In this document: positions 16,876 to 26,203 of the stretch, piece by piece
Layout of the letters: the number at the start of each line of letters is the position of its first letter
Numbering within the stretch: position 1 is the stretch's first letter
NCBI GenBank assembly: GCA_905181875.1
Contig: CAJIZH010000003.1
Span: 248,001-312,000 of the forward strand
From: Flavobacteriales bacterium UBA6770
GTDB taxonomy: Bacteria; Bacteroidota; Bacteroidia; Flavobacteriales_G; Salibacteraceae
Direction of reading: 5' to 3'
DNA: 64,000 nt
Notes under the pieces: generated by a model
Databases searched by the model: none
Told to the model about the DNA's origin: nothing
The model's input: only the letters and a program-made list of their open reading frames with translations
Program-made: the position numbers and the translations under genes

Positions 16876-18668
16876 TACTTTCCTCCTTCTACTTCTTCAA
16901 TTAATGCCACTTTTTCAGCCTCTTCCGCCTTTTTTGCAGCATTAATTTCAATATTCAATTGTTTCATTCTTCCTTCTAATCCTTCTCTTTTATAAACAGT
17001 AACTGCGTGATCAGCTTTTGCTTTTTTAATCAATGGATTACTATCGCTACCAGAAAAGAACCCTAGGTTGTTTGCTAACTGAAGTTCTTCGTCTTTCGCT
17101 TTGTTAATGTCCTGCCGAACTGAAATCCGCTCATATTCAAGAGATTTTAGGCTGTTTTTACCTGATTTCAATTGTTCAACTCGTTGGCTAAACAACAATT
17201 CTTCTTTTTGTTCTTTGGAAACTCCAGCAACTTTATAAGCACTTTCAACAGCCTTTTCAAAAGCTTTTTCTTGTTTCTCTTTTTGCTTGAAAGGGATAAA
17301 GCCAACTGCATTATATTTTACAGTTAATTCAACAATAGATTTCAAAGAATCTTCCTGAGTTTTTCCTGCTTTATAAGATTTTAACTCAGCAATAACTTCA
17401 TCTTTCAGTTTCAGATTTTGCCCTTCCGCATCACGCTGACTTTTATTTTGTTGATCTTTTACTTCAAAAAAATCATCACATGTTTTTCTGAATTTAGACC
17501 ATAATTTTTGTTCATCTTGACGAATTGCAGAACCCGCATTTTTCCATTCCCGTTGAAGTGAAATGATGTTTTTAGTTGCGTTCGCCCAGTCTTCCTTTGC
17601 GTCTTCTTTGACTGAAACTAAAAGTTGCTCAGCTTTAGTAATTAGGTCTTTCTTAACTTTCGTTATTTCCTTTTGCTGTTCCTTAACTTCTCCAAAGAAT
17701 TCCTTTTTTTTCGCAAAAAGCTCATTACCTGCACTTCTGAACTCATTCCAAATCTTTTGGTTGTATGCAGCAGGCACAAATCCTATTTTCTTCCACTCTT
17801 CTTGAAGTTCCTTAATTGTATTGGAAGCACTTTGCCATTGCTTGTTGGTTTTCAAATCCTCACTTAACAACGTTTTTACTTTTTCAATTAAAGCTCTTTT
17901 CTTGTTTAGGTTTTCTTTTTGCTCTTCTCGTATCTGTTTGTAATGCGTTTTTATTTTGTCATTAAGCTCATGATAAGTCCCGTAAAAGTCCGTCTTAATC
18001 TCTTCCCACTTTTCTTTGAATGTGGGGCCTACAGCATCCCATTCAACTAACAAGGCCCGCATCAGCACCTCTAATTCCTTAATGTTTTCTTCCTTCAAAA
18101 GCATTTTTAACCGAGCAATTACATCTTGTTTTTGCTCAAAGTTCTTTTTAAGATCATTTTGCTGTAACTCCTTGTAAATCTGAATTTTGTAATAAAACTC
18201 CTCAGTCAATAATCGGAATTCATGCTGCATTTCTTTGACATGATTTTGGGGAATGTTTCCAACATTTGCCCAACGTTCCTTTATACCATTGAAGGAATCG
18301 TATGCCGCACTTATTATCTCTTCATTTTCAACTAAATGCTTTAGCTCGGAAAGCAAAAGTTGTTTTATATCGTAATGCTTTTTCTCGGCGGCTTTTTTTG
18401 ATTCTATAGCATTTTTCAGCTTCTCCTTGAACTGCCCCTTGTAAGCCTCCAACCCATGATCACTATCATCTTTTGGCATGGAAAAAAACTCCGGTTTGTC
18501 TCCATCAGAGACAAAAACAGCTAATTTTTCTGCAGTTTCTTTTTCAAAAATGGAATCATATTCTTTAAAGAATGATTCTATTTCTTTTTTAACTTCGAGT
18601 ATATTGTCAGACTTAATTAAAGTCTTTATTTCTTTTACAAGCTCTTCTTTACGCTCCATTTCAGGCAA
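16875..18668 (-). CDS. DUF349 domain-containing coiled-coil protein
   Basis: A 597-residue soluble protein, almost all helical and very rich in Lys and Glu. It contains several DUF349 repeats, recognisable by spaced WK or W segments such as LQEEWKKIGFVPAAYNQKIW, LQREWKNAGSAIRQDEQKLW and IKERWANVGNIPQNHVKEM. The family has no agreed function. It is translationally coupled to E1 by a one-base overlap, which suggests only shared expression. A TATTTTTG promoter box lies 13 nt upstream of the start. Confidence 0.88.
   Translation of the reverse strand: MPEMERKEELVKEIKTLIKSDNILEVKKEIESFFKEYDSIFEKETAEKLAVFVSDGDKPEFFSMPKDDSDHGLEAYKGQFKEKLKNAIESKKAAEKKHYDIKQLLLSELKHLVENEEIISAAYDSFNGIKERWANVGNIPQNHVKEMQHEFRLLTEEFYYKIQIYKELQQNDLKKNFEQKQDVIARLKMLLKEENIKELEVLMRALLVEWDAVGPTFKEKWEEIKTDFYGTYHELNDKIKTHYKQIREEQKENLNKKRALIEKVKTLLSEDLKTNKQWQSASNTIKELQEEWKKIGFVPAAYNQKIWNEFRSAGNELFAKKKEFFGEVKEQQKEITKVKKDLITKAEQLLVSVKEDAKEDWANATKNIISLQREWKNAGSAIRQDEQKLWSKFRKTCDDFFEVKDQQNKSQRDAEGQNLKLKDEVIAELKSYKAGKTQEDSLKSIVELTVKYNAVGFIPFKQKEKQEKAFEKAVESAYKVAGVSKEQKEELLFSQRVEQLKSGKNSLKSLEYERISVRQDINKAKDEELQLANNLGFFSGSDSNPLIKKAKADHAVTVYKREGLEGRMKQLNIEINAAKKAEEAEKVALIEEVEGGK
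16882..16887 (-). promoter_or_regulatory. strong Shine-Dalgarno for E1 inside the DUF349 gene
   Basis: AGGAGG on the minus strand, 6 nt before the E1 ATG and inside the last codons of the DUF349 gene (Glu-Gly-Gly-Lys). It matches the CCTCC at the 3' end of the 16S rRNA in this window. Such sites are uncommon in this phylum; it may be functional or a by-product of the codons. Confidence 0.45.
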
Positions 18669-18681
18669 TTTTTTGGGTCAT

Positions 18682-18689
18682 CAAAAATA
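18682..18689 (-). promoter_or_regulatory. -7 promoter element TATTTTTG before DUF349 gene
   Basis: Exact TAnnTTTG match ending 13 nt before the ATG at 18668. No -33 TTG at normal spacing. Confidence 0.5.
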
Positions 18690-18775
18690 CACTTATTAGC
18701 TAGCTTATAGAAATCAAGAACAATCAATTGGAATGTTAAATTACCCTCAATATTAACTCTATATTAATTTTTACT

Positions 18776-18783
18776 TAACTTTG
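18776..18783 (+). promoter_or_regulatory. -7 promoter element TAACTTTG before YwqK-like gene
   Basis: Exact TAnnTTTG match ending 16 nt before the ATG at 18800. The -33 position is AT-rich without TTG. Confidence 0.45.
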
Positions 18784-18799
18784 AATTAACATTAACTTA

Positions 18800-19180
18800 A
18801 TGATTAGGATATTTTTAATACTTGCTCTCGTTATTCCAAGCCTCTGCATAGGGCGTTCGATGACTGAATATAAGTATTACCGTAACGGAAACATTAAGTA
18901 CGAATATTTCAAACAAAAAAACCAGACCATAAGAGTTACTCAATACTATAAAAGTGGTGCAGTAAAGTCAATAAGTCATTTTAAAAATGGTCATAAACAC
19001 GGGTTGTGGCAGGACTTTACTGAGGAAGGTCAACAAATTACGAACGCATTTTTCAATAAAAATAAAAAAGATGGTTTCTGGACGTTCTACAACCCAGAGG
19101 GGGATGCGCATTGTTCTCTTTATTACAGAGGAAACAAAATAGTTAAGGTGATTCAAGCACCTCCAGTAGCCGCCAGATAA
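18800..19180 (+). CDS. YwqK/MORN-like repeat exported protein
   Basis: A 126-residue protein with a probable signal peptide (MIRIFLILALVIPSLCIG) and about four repeats of the type YYxxGxxKxxxxFKxGxxxGxWxxF: YYRNGNIKYEYF, YYKSGAVKSISHFKNG, GLWQDFTEEGQQI, GFWTFYNPEGDAHC. Databases group these with the YwqK family, called a toxin-antitoxin component there, but the same repeat is common in small Bacteroidota exported proteins with no known role and no toxin lies next to it. It is convergent with the NamZ gene, 3 bp apart. Confidence 0.78.
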   Translation: MIRIFLILALVIPSLCIGRSMTEYKYYRNGNIKYEYFKQKNQTIRVTQYYKSGAVKSISHFKNGHKHGLWQDFTEEGQQITNAFFNKNKKDGFWTFYNPEGDAHCSLYYRGNKIVKVIQAPPVAAR

Positions 19181-19183
19181 GGA

Positions 19184-20398
19184 CTACTCGAAATCAGAAT
19201 AAAGCAAATACTTCTTTCTTGTTTTTTTAAATTCTTCCAGCCCTTTTTGCCAGGTTTCTCGTATTTCATCTTCTTTTAATCCACTTTCAATTTGCATTCT
19301 CAGTTTATCGGTTCCAGCAAGGAGATCAAAGAAACCATTTTCTAAAAAGAAAGGAGTTTCTTCAGAGTTTATGTCCTTATACATATTTAATAGCCAAAAA
19401 AGATAGAGTTGCTTTCTCACTGGTAGAATCGATTCCCCAAAACTTTTCAAATGATAACCTGTACATTTTTGACTCATTAGTTTTGGCGATTTAGCTCCAG
19501 GTCCACTCGTTGGCGTAAATTCTAGGTCACCATCCTTTAAGTTTGGATGTCCAATAATTTGAAATGGTGTTTCAGTACCTCTTCCAACACTTACAACCGT
19601 GCCCTCAAACAACGCTAGAGATGGATATAAAAAAACAGATGCTGAATTGGGTAAATTAGGCGAAGGTTTAATAGACAACTTGTAGTAATCATTGTGATCG
19701 TAATTTAGGCAAGGTACCACCGTAAGGTCACATTTAACTCCGCTTCCTAGCCACCCTTCTTCATTTATCATTTTGGCATATTCCCCTATTGTCATACCAT
19801 GAACAAGCGGGACCCTATGCATTCCAACAAAAGATTGAAAATCGGGCTCTAATATTGGACCATCGACATAAAATCCATTTGGGTTTGGGCGATCCAATAC
19901 AACTACTTTAATTTTCATTGCCGCACATGCAGTCATTACATAATGCATAGTCGATATGTAAGTATAAAAACGTACACCCACATCTTGTAAATCCAAGACA
20001 ACTATATTTACATCAGCCAAATGATCATAGGATGGTTTTTTACTTTTCCCATATAGACTTATCAATTTTAATCCTGTTTTTGCATCACGCTGATCTTTGA
20101 TGTGTGCTCCGGCATCAGCCTTTCCCCTAAATCCATGTTCAGGAGAAAATACTCGCAGAATATTTATATCTTTTTCTAATAAAAAATCAACTAAATGAAG
20201 GCTTTCGTTTATGACTGAACTTTGATTAGCAACTATAGCTACATTCTCTTCTCTAAGAATATTTTCATATTCATTAAATCGCTCAGCTCCGTTTATAACA
20301 GTAGCATTCGTTTTGAAAAAAACGGTCGAATCTTGCGCTGAAATCGATTGGCTTAAGAGTGCAAAAGCAAAGAAAATGTTGAAAACCTTAAAACACAT
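19184..20398 (-). CDS. namZ: DUF1343 family protein, NamZ-type exo-beta-N-acetylmuramidase
   Basis: A 404-residue exported protein with signal peptide (to ~residue 21, SQSISAQ). The DUF1343 hallmarks are present: NVAIVANQSS-like start of the Rossmann domain, LRVFSPEHGFRGKADAGAHI (about 80-100) and DLQDVGVRFYTYISTMHYVM (about 137-156), then LDRPNPNGFYVDGPIL. The founding enzyme, NamZ of Bacillus, removes terminal MurNAc from peptidoglycan fragments during wall recycling; this one should act in the periplasm. Length fits the family. It is divergent from the permease gene with a 61-bp gap. Confidence 0.88.
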   Translation of the reverse strand: MCFKVFNIFFAFALLSQSISAQDSTVFFKTNATVINGAERFNEYENILREENVAIVANQSSVINESLHLVDFLLEKDINILRVFSPEHGFRGKADAGAHIKDQRDAKTGLKLISLYGKSKKPSYDHLADVNIVVLDLQDVGVRFYTYISTMHYVMTACAAMKIKVVVLDRPNPNGFYVDGPILEPDFQSFVGMHRVPLVHGMTIGEYAKMINEEGWLGSGVKCDLTVVPCLNYDHNDYYKLSIKPSPNLPNSASVFLYPSLALFEGTVVSVGRGTETPFQIIGHPNLKDGDLEFTPTSGPGAKSPKLMSQKCTGYHLKSFGESILPVRKQLYLFWLLNMYKDINSEETPFFLENGFFDLLAGTDKLRMQIESGLKEDEIRETWQKGLEEFKKTRKKYLLYSDFE

Positions 20399-20459
20399 AG
20401 CTTATAGCATTCAAATGTTGTTCCTTTTTGTATTCCTTTGCCTAAAAAAGAGGGATTCT

Positions 20460-21695
20460 GTGAACTTTGAATTGTTTATAGCAAAACGAATTATTCGGTC
20501 TAAAACTACTGACAATTCTATTAACCAAGGAACTAGGATAATTCTTCGATTCTCTATTCTTGGCGTTGCTTTAGGTATTTTCTTAATGCTGCTATCGCTA
20601 GCGGTGGTAAAGGGGTTTCAAGGAGAAATTAGAAATAAGGTAATTGGATTTGGGTCTCACATTCAAATTACTGAATTCAATTATGAAAATCCATTGAACT
20701 TTAAACCGTTGGATAAGGATCAACCTTTTTACCCGTCATTAGAGGATGAAGATGGAGTCGCATCTATTCAGATGTATGCGCTCAAAGAGGGGATTATTAA
20801 AACCAATGATGAAATTGCAGGAGTAATAGCTAAAGGAATCAGTACTGATTTTAATTGGAAATTCTTTTCACAAAACTTGGAAGAAGGCTCTATTCTTAAA
20901 ATTGAAGACTCCATCAAATCAAATTCTGTAATCATCTCAAGACACCTATCCAAACAACTCAAGCTTAATTTAAATGATAAACTGCTCATTTATTTTATCC
21001 AAAATGGTAAAAGTAGACCTCGGAAACTAACGGTAACAGGCATATATAATACAGGTATGCAACAATTCGACAAGGCATATATATTAATGGACATTAAGCA
21101 TATACAGCGACTAAATGAATGGGGTGAACATCAAATAAGCGGTTTTGAAGTTCTATTGAACCGTTACGAGGATTTGTTTAGAATGGACAAGATACTTTAT
21201 AATAAAATTCCAAACCGATTAAACACAACAACCATTACACAGCAATATCGCGAAATTTTTAGTTGGCTAGAGTTACAGGATCTCAATGTCATTGTAATTG
21301 TCACTCTGCTTACATTGGTCTGTGGCATTAATATGATTACTGCTCTACTAATTCTCATTCTTGAAAAAACGAATATGATTGGTATAATGAAAGCCGTTGG
21401 AGCGACTAACAAGCAGGTTCGTAAAATCTTCATTTATATGGCTGCTTATCTTGTTCTTGCTGGGTTGTTTTGGGGGAACATATTAGGACTTAGCTTCATT
21501 TATATGCAAGACAAGTTTCACCTTATAGGGCTCGATAAGTCCTCTTATTATATGGACTATGTTCCCGTTGATTTAGGAATATTCGAATGGGTAATTTTAA
21601 ACTTGTGCACATTTATTTTATGTGTTTCAATGCTTCTTCTTCCCGCATTTGTTATTAGCAATATTTCACCTTCAAAATCCATTCGCTTTAATTAG
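20460..21695 (+). CDS. FtsX-like ABC permease (LolC/LolE family)
   Basis: Inner-membrane permease of the LolC/E type, which extracts lipoproteins from the inner membrane together with an ATPase (LolD) that is not in the window. There are four membrane helices: ILRFSILGVALGIFLMLLS near the start, then a large periplasmic domain (about 60-265), then three helices (VIVIVTLLTLVCGINMITAL, YMAAYLVLAGLFWGNIL, EWVILNLCTFILCVSMLLL). I prefer the GTG at 20460, giving VNFELFIAKRIIRS, because relatives begin NFxxFIAKR and the longer frame back to 20313 would run into the 5' end of the divergent NamZ gene. That gives 411 residues, the usual length. Confidence 0.85.
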   Translation: MNFELFIAKRIIRSKTTDNSINQGTRIILRFSILGVALGIFLMLLSLAVVKGFQGEIRNKVIGFGSHIQITEFNYENPLNFKPLDKDQPFYPSLEDEDGVASIQMYALKEGIIKTNDEIAGVIAKGISTDFNWKFFSQNLEEGSILKIEDSIKSNSVIISRHLSKQLKLNLNDKLLIYFIQNGKSRPRKLTVTGIYNTGMQQFDKAYILMDIKHIQRLNEWGEHQISGFEVLLNRYEDLFRMDKILYNKIPNRLNTTTITQQYREIFSWLELQDLNVIVIVTLLTLVCGINMITALLILILEKTNMIGIMKAVGATNKQVRKIFIYMAAYLVLAGLFWGNILGLSFIYMQDKFHLIGLDKSSYYMDYVPVDLGIFEWVILNLCTFILCVSMLLLPAFVISNISPSKSIRFN

Positions 21696-21702
21696 ATACA
21701 AG

Positions 21703-21710
21703 TACTTTTG
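21703..21710 (+). promoter_or_regulatory. -7 promoter element TACTTTTG before CBS-like synthase
   Basis: Exact TAnnTTTG match ending 14 nt before the ATG at 21725, within the short gap after the permease. A TTCG 17 nt upstream is a weak -33 candidate. Confidence 0.45.
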
Positions 21711-21724
21711 CATAAATATTTACT

Positions 21725-23083
21725 ATGAAATATTACAACAACATTCTTGAGACTATTGGCAACACCCCTTTAGTAAAATTGAACCGACTAACTAAAGACA
21801 TAAGTGCATTAGTACTTGCTAAGGTTGAAACAACCAATCCAGGAAACTCGGTTAAAGATAGAATGGCGTTGCAGATGATGGAAGACGCTGAAGCTGATGG
21901 TTTGATTAAACCGGGAGGAACGGTTATCGAAGGAACTAGTGGAAATACTGGAATGGGCCTAGCACTTGCCTGCATAGAGAAAGGATATAAATTAATCTGC
22001 ACTCTTGCTGATAAACAAAGCAAGGAGAAAATGGATATTCTTCGTGCCATGGGCGCTGAAGTAATAGTTACACCTACTAATGTTGAGCCAGATGACCCTC
22101 GGTCTTATTATTCAGTTGCAAAACGATTGGCAAAAGAAATCCCAAATTCATTTTATGTAAACCAATACGATAACCCAGCTAATACTAAAGCACATTACTT
22201 GAGCACAGGGCCAGAAATTTGGGAGCAAACCGAAGGCAAAATCACACATTTTGTTGTAGGAGTTGGAACTGGAGGTACTATCTCAGGAGTCGGGAAATAC
22301 CTGAAAGAAAAAAATCCAAACGTTAAGATTATTGGAATCGATACCTATGGGTCTGTATTTAAAAAATATCATGAAACTGGTGAGTTTGACGAAAATGAAA
22401 TTTACCCGTATGTAACTGAAGGAATTGGTGAAGATATTCTTCCAAAAAATGTAGACTTCAAAATAATTGATCATTTTGAAAAAGTAACCGATAAAGACGC
22501 AGCATTGTTTACACGGCACCTTGCCCGCAAGGAAGGGATCTTTGTAGGAAATTCGGCTGGCGCGGCTATTTCGGGGATTCTTCAGCTGAAAGATATGTTC
22601 AAACCAGATGATGTTGTTGTTGTTCTATTTCACGACCATGGCAGTAGATATGTTGGTAAAATGTTCAATGATGATTGGATGAAAGATCGTGGTTTTTTAG
22701 AATCTGAACCTAACGCTCTAGGACTTATCGAAAATCACAAAGAGCACGAGCTAGTAACAGCTGAGATAAACGAAAAAATTTCTTCTGTAGTTCAAAAAAT
22801 GCAACAATTTGGAATTTCTCAAATTCCAGTATTTGATAACGGAAAGAATGTGGGGTCCCTTACAGAGTCTTTAATTTTTTCAAAATTGACAGAAAATACC
22901 GATATCCTTAATAGTGATTCGGATTCAATAATGGCAGCGCCTTTTGAATATGTCGAGGCGAATGCTAGCACAGAAGAAATTTCAAAAAAAATCAATAAAG
23001 AACAGCCTGCAGTATTGGTTAAAGACATGATAGGCAGTACTCATATCATTACTCAGTATGATATTATTAATGCAATAAAATAA
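21725..23083 (+). CDS. PLP-dependent cysteine/cystathionine beta-synthase with CBS domains
   Basis: Fold-type II PLP enzyme, 452 residues. The PLP lysine is K44 in NSVKDRMAL, the phosphate loop for PLP is GTGGTISG (about 178-185), and the substrate loop is EGTSGNTGMG (about 69-78). Residues ~340-452 hold two CBS modules (QQFGISQIPVFDNGKNVGS, QPAVLVKDMIGSTHIITQYD). This layout is that of cystathionine beta-synthase, but many bacterial relatives work as O-acetylserine sulfhydrylases, so the sulfur route is open. The CBS pair may sense an adenosyl ligand. Its stop overlaps the next start by one base (TAATG). Confidence 0.9.
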   Translation: MKYYNNILETIGNTPLVKLNRLTKDISALVLAKVETTNPGNSVKDRMALQMMEDAEADGLIKPGGTVIEGTSGNTGMGLALACIEKGYKLICTLADKQSKEKMDILRAMGAEVIVTPTNVEPDDPRSYYSVAKRLAKEIPNSFYVNQYDNPANTKAHYLSTGPEIWEQTEGKITHFVVGVGTGGTISGVGKYLKEKNPNVKIIGIDTYGSVFKKYHETGEFDENEIYPYVTEGIGEDILPKNVDFKIIDHFEKVTDKDAALFTRHLARKEGIFVGNSAGAAISGILQLKDMFKPDDVVVVLFHDHGSRYVGKMFNDDWMKDRGFLESEPNALGLIENHKEHELVTAEINEKISSVVQKMQQFGISQIPVFDNGKNVGSLTESLIFSKLTENTDILNSDSDSIMAAPFEYVEANASTEEISKKINKEQPAVLVKDMIGSTHIITQYDIINAIK

Positions 23084-23865
23084 TGGATTTAAAATCAGTA
23101 GATCAATTAAACAATGAACTGCTGTTTTCTTCCTTCCCTAAAAGAATAATTTCACTTGTTCCTTCAATAAGTGAATTAATCGCCCATTATGAGCCTCATA
23201 TTGAGTTAATTGGAGTTACGAAGTTTTGTGAACACCCTCAAAACCTAAGGACTTCAAAAAATATAATTGGAGGGACTAAAGATCCCAATCTTGAAAAAAT
23301 TATTGCACTAAAACCAGACCTTATAATTGCCAACAAAGAAGAAAATAGAAAAGAAGACATTGATTTTCTAAAGCAGTCCATTCCTGTTTGGGTGAGTGAT
23401 GTTGCTAACTTGGTAGATGCGTCTCAAATGATTGAGCAACTGGAAAAGCTTTTACAAGTTCCTAGTATAAATCAATTATATCAAATAGTACAGAAGCATA
23501 TAAACAAATCTCCAGGCACCATTAAAGGAACAGTTGCTTACGTCATTTGGAAAAATCCAATTATGATTGCTGGAAACGATACGTTTATTTCAAGTTGGCT
23601 AAATCACATTGGGCTAAAAAATATAACAGATGCAACACGATATCCAGAAGTGAATATAGAATGGTTATCCGACCAGCGTCCAGACTATATATTTCTGTCA
23701 TCTGAACCTTACCCATTCAAAGAAAAGAACCAATTAGAAATTCAATCAATCTGCAAAGACTCAAAAGTTATTTTGGTTGATGGACGCATATTCAGCTGGT
23801 ACGGGCGAGCTATTATTGACGCACATCCATATTTATCAAAACTAATATCAACTTTGACAGCATAG
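23083..23865 (+). CDS. helical-backbone metal receptor, BtuF-like binding protein
   Basis: A 260-residue protein of the TroA/BtuF fold: RIISLVPSISELIAHYE at the start, IIGGTKDPNLEKIIALKPDL, then a long linking helix and LSDQRPDYIFLSSEPYPF. Relatives are periplasmic binding proteins for cobalamin, haem or ferric siderophores, but this one has no signal peptide, as is frequent in Flavobacteria, where its place of action is not clear. It is translationally coupled to the upstream PLP enzyme. No permease or ATPase lies nearby. Confidence 0.85.
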   Translation: MDLKSVDQLNNELLFSSFPKRIISLVPSISELIAHYEPHIELIGVTKFCEHPQNLRTSKNIIGGTKDPNLEKIIALKPDLIIANKEENRKEDIDFLKQSIPVWVSDVANLVDASQMIEQLEKLLQVPSINQLYQIVQKHINKSPGTIKGTVAYVIWKNPIMIAGNDTFISSWLNHIGLKNITDATRYPEVNIEWLSDQRPDYIFLSSEPYPFKEKNQLEIQSICKDSKVILVDGRIFSWYGRAIIDAHPYLSKLISTLTA

Positions 23866-23884
23866 CGCGTATTCTTTACCTTTG
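23853..23884 (+). promoter_or_regulatory. promoter of the patatin gene (TTTG-N20-TACCTTTG)
   Basis: A -33 TTTG (23853-23856) and an exact -7 TACCTTTG (23877-23884) are 20 nt apart. The -7 box ends 6 nt before the GTG at 23891 and begins about 12 nt after the upstream stop. Confidence 0.65.
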
Positions 23885-23890
23885 TGTATT

Positions 23891-26203
23891 GTGAAACTTT
23901 TCATTCAAACCTTTCAACTTCTAATATTTTCCAGTTTATTTTTAAGCTCGGCTGTTTACTCTCAAAGCGTAGGTCTAGTTTTAAGTGGCGGTGGTGCAAA
24001 TGGTATTGCCCATGTTGGTGTAATAAAAGCACTTGAAGAATATGACATTCCAATCGATTATATCACAGGAACAAGCTCCGGAGCTTTTGTTGGTGCAATG
24101 TATGCGGCTGGTTTCACACCCAAAGAAATGGAGGCCTTCTTCACCTCAGAACAATTTCAAAGAATGACAGAAGGAGAAATAGAACCTAAAGATCGTTTTT
24201 TCTTTAAAGAACACGATGATGGAGCTGGAATGGTGAAACTAAGATTTTCTAAAAATTTATCTATTCCGCTTTCACTTCCTACTAATTTCGTGACTCCCTC
24301 AGCGGTTGATTATCAATTAATGCAAATTTTTGCTGGTGCAAATGCTGCTGCAAAAGGCAATTTTGACAGTCTCCTAGTTCCTTTTCGATGCGTTGCTGCT
24401 GATATAGATAGGAAGGAAGAATATGTTTTCAAAAACGGAGACTTATCCACTGCAGTTAGAGCATCGTTTACCTATCCTTTTTATCTTAAACCTATTCAAG
24501 TTGATGGTCGAATTTTGTTTGATGGAGGTTTGTATAATAACTTCCCACACGATCAAATGACTGACAATTTCAATCCAGATTTTATAATTGGAATTAAAGT
24601 AACTAGTAATGAAGACCCTTCAAATGAAGATGACTTATTGAGTCAAATCAAAAATATGCTAATTAGCAAAACAGATTTTAATTTGAAATCAGATGGTATT
24701 ATTATTGAGCCAGAAACAAATCATGGAACTTTTGAATTTAAAAATATTCAAGATATAATTGACTCTGGCTACGCAATTACTGTGAGAAAAATTGTTGAAA
24801 TACGATTGTCCGTTCCTAGGAAAGTTTCTCTCGATAAAGTAAACCAAGAACGAGAAAACTTTAATTCTAAAAAGCCTCCATTAATCATTAATAAAATTAT
24901 TGTGCATGGAGTGAGATCTAAAAAAGCTAAGTATTTAAATAACAATCTGTGGCAGAAAAACCAAAAAAAAGCCGTCAAAAATATTAGGAAAAGTTATTTT
25001 AGAACTACCACAGATCCATTTATATCATCAATGTATCCCACCGCAGTATTCAATCCAATTACTAATTTATATGACCTTGATATTAAAGCAAAAAGCGAGA
25101 AACCATTTTCAATAGAATTTGGTGGGAATATCTCAAGCAGACCCATAAGTACTGGATATGTAGGACTAAAATTAATGCAATACGGTAAAGTTGGCTGGCG
25201 GTTTAGAGCTAACACCTACTTTGGACGTTTTTACAACTCAGGTTTAGTCGGTTTTAGCGTTGATATTCCCTCCGCATTATTACTAGAATTGGAAGGAAAT
25301 CTGATTCTAAATAATTGGAATTACTTTAAAAGCAAAGCATTTTTCTTTGATGATAAAAAGCCATCATATCTCATACAATCAGAAACATTTGCTGAGGTAA
25401 GATTAAATATACCAATTGGAAATAATTCTAAAGTGGGGTTGATATATTCATTTGCAGAACTGAATGATGACTATTATCAATTAAAAGAATTTACCTCTAA
25501 AGACTTACCTGACAATACAAACATGAACACAAGTTCTGCAGGACTTGAATATGAGTTCAATACGCAGAATAGAAAAATTTACGCAAGTGCTGGAACACTA
25601 CTTAAATTAACATATCGATATAGTTCTGGTGAGGAACAAACAAACCCAGGTACTACAGCTGAAAGCGGCTCTGTAATAACAAACACACTTCATGATTGGC
25701 ATAATGCAAATCTTAAAATAGACTATTTCTATAAAAAAAGAGGGGTAGTAAGAATGGGGATTTACTCAGATATAAACTACAACACTCAGTCATTGTTTTC
25801 TAATTACACTGCCAGTATACTGCGTTCCCCAACATTTCAACCAACACCAGAAAGCAAAACACTTTTCTTAGAGTCATTTCGAGCTTATGATTACGCCTCT
25901 GTTGGCCAAAAAGTGATAGTAACTCCACTGAATAATTTTGATATTCGTATTGGCGCCTATTTCATGTCACCATACAGAAGAGTAATTAAAAATGAGGACG
26001 GAACACAAAGCGAAAAACTAGGATTTGAATCCTTATTCTCGATTGCAACAGGAACTTTAGTCTATAGCTCTCCAGTTGGTCCAATAAGTATTGGATTAAA
26101 CTATTACTACAACGTTCCTGAAATAGCACCTGAAAACACGACACCACTTACCTTCCTATTTCACTTTGGTTATATTCTGTTTAATAAAAAGGCATTGTTT
26201 TAA
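23891..26203 (+). CDS. patatin phospholipase fused to POTRA and beta-barrel
   Basis: An outer-membrane protein of about 770 residues. After a signal peptide (..SSAVYSQ) comes a patatin domain (~27-300): oxyanion loop SGGGANGIAHVG, nucleophile Ser62 in GTSSG, and Asp in DGGLYNN. A POTRA-like segment follows (IIVHGVRSKKAKYLNNNLW, ~310-370), then an Omp85-type barrel to a C-terminal FHFGYILFNKKALF. The layout matches type Vd patatin-barrel proteins such as PlpD, in which the lipase is carried by its own barrel. Lipase activity is inferred from the intact dyad. I chose GTG 23891, because the TTG at 23882 lies in the promoter box. Confidence 0.88.
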   Translation: MKLFIQTFQLLIFSSLFLSSAVYSQSVGLVLSGGGANGIAHVGVIKALEEYDIPIDYITGTSSGAFVGAMYAAGFTPKEMEAFFTSEQFQRMTEGEIEPKDRFFFKEHDDGAGMVKLRFSKNLSIPLSLPTNFVTPSAVDYQLMQIFAGANAAAKGNFDSLLVPFRCVAADIDRKEEYVFKNGDLSTAVRASFTYPFYLKPIQVDGRILFDGGLYNNFPHDQMTDNFNPDFIIGIKVTSNEDPSNEDDLLSQIKNMLISKTDFNLKSDGIIIEPETNHGTFEFKNIQDIIDSGYAITVRKIVEIRLSVPRKVSLDKVNQERENFNSKKPPLIINKIIVHGVRSKKAKYLNNNLWQKNQKKAVKNIRKSYFRTTTDPFISSMYPTAVFNPITNLYDLDIKAKSEKPFSIEFGGNISSRPISTGYVGLKLMQYGKVGWRFRANTYFGRFYNSGLVGFSVDIPSALLLELEGNLILNNWNYFKSKAFFFDDKKPSYLIQSETFAEVRLNIPIGNNSKVGLIYSFAELNDDYYQLKEFTSKDLPDNTNMNTSSAGLEYEFNTQNRKIYASAGTLLKLTYRYSSGEEQTNPGTTAESGSVITNTLHDWHNANLKIDYFYKKRGVVRMGIYSDINYNTQSLFSNYTASILRSPTFQPTPESKTLFLESFRAYDYASVGQKVIVTPLNNFDIRIGAYFMSPYRRVIKNEDGTQSEKLGFESLFSIATGTLVYSSPVGPISIGLNYYYNVPEIAPENTTPLTFLFHFGYILFNKKALF

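Noticed and set aside
18800..19180. YwqK-like gene as an antitoxin of a toxin-antitoxin pair
   Set aside because: No partner gene nearby, and it has a signal peptide; the name is only a database label.
20313..20459. Longer permease starting within the NamZ gene
   Set aside because: It would overlap the divergent gene's start; the family begins near NFELFIAKR, at GTG 20460.
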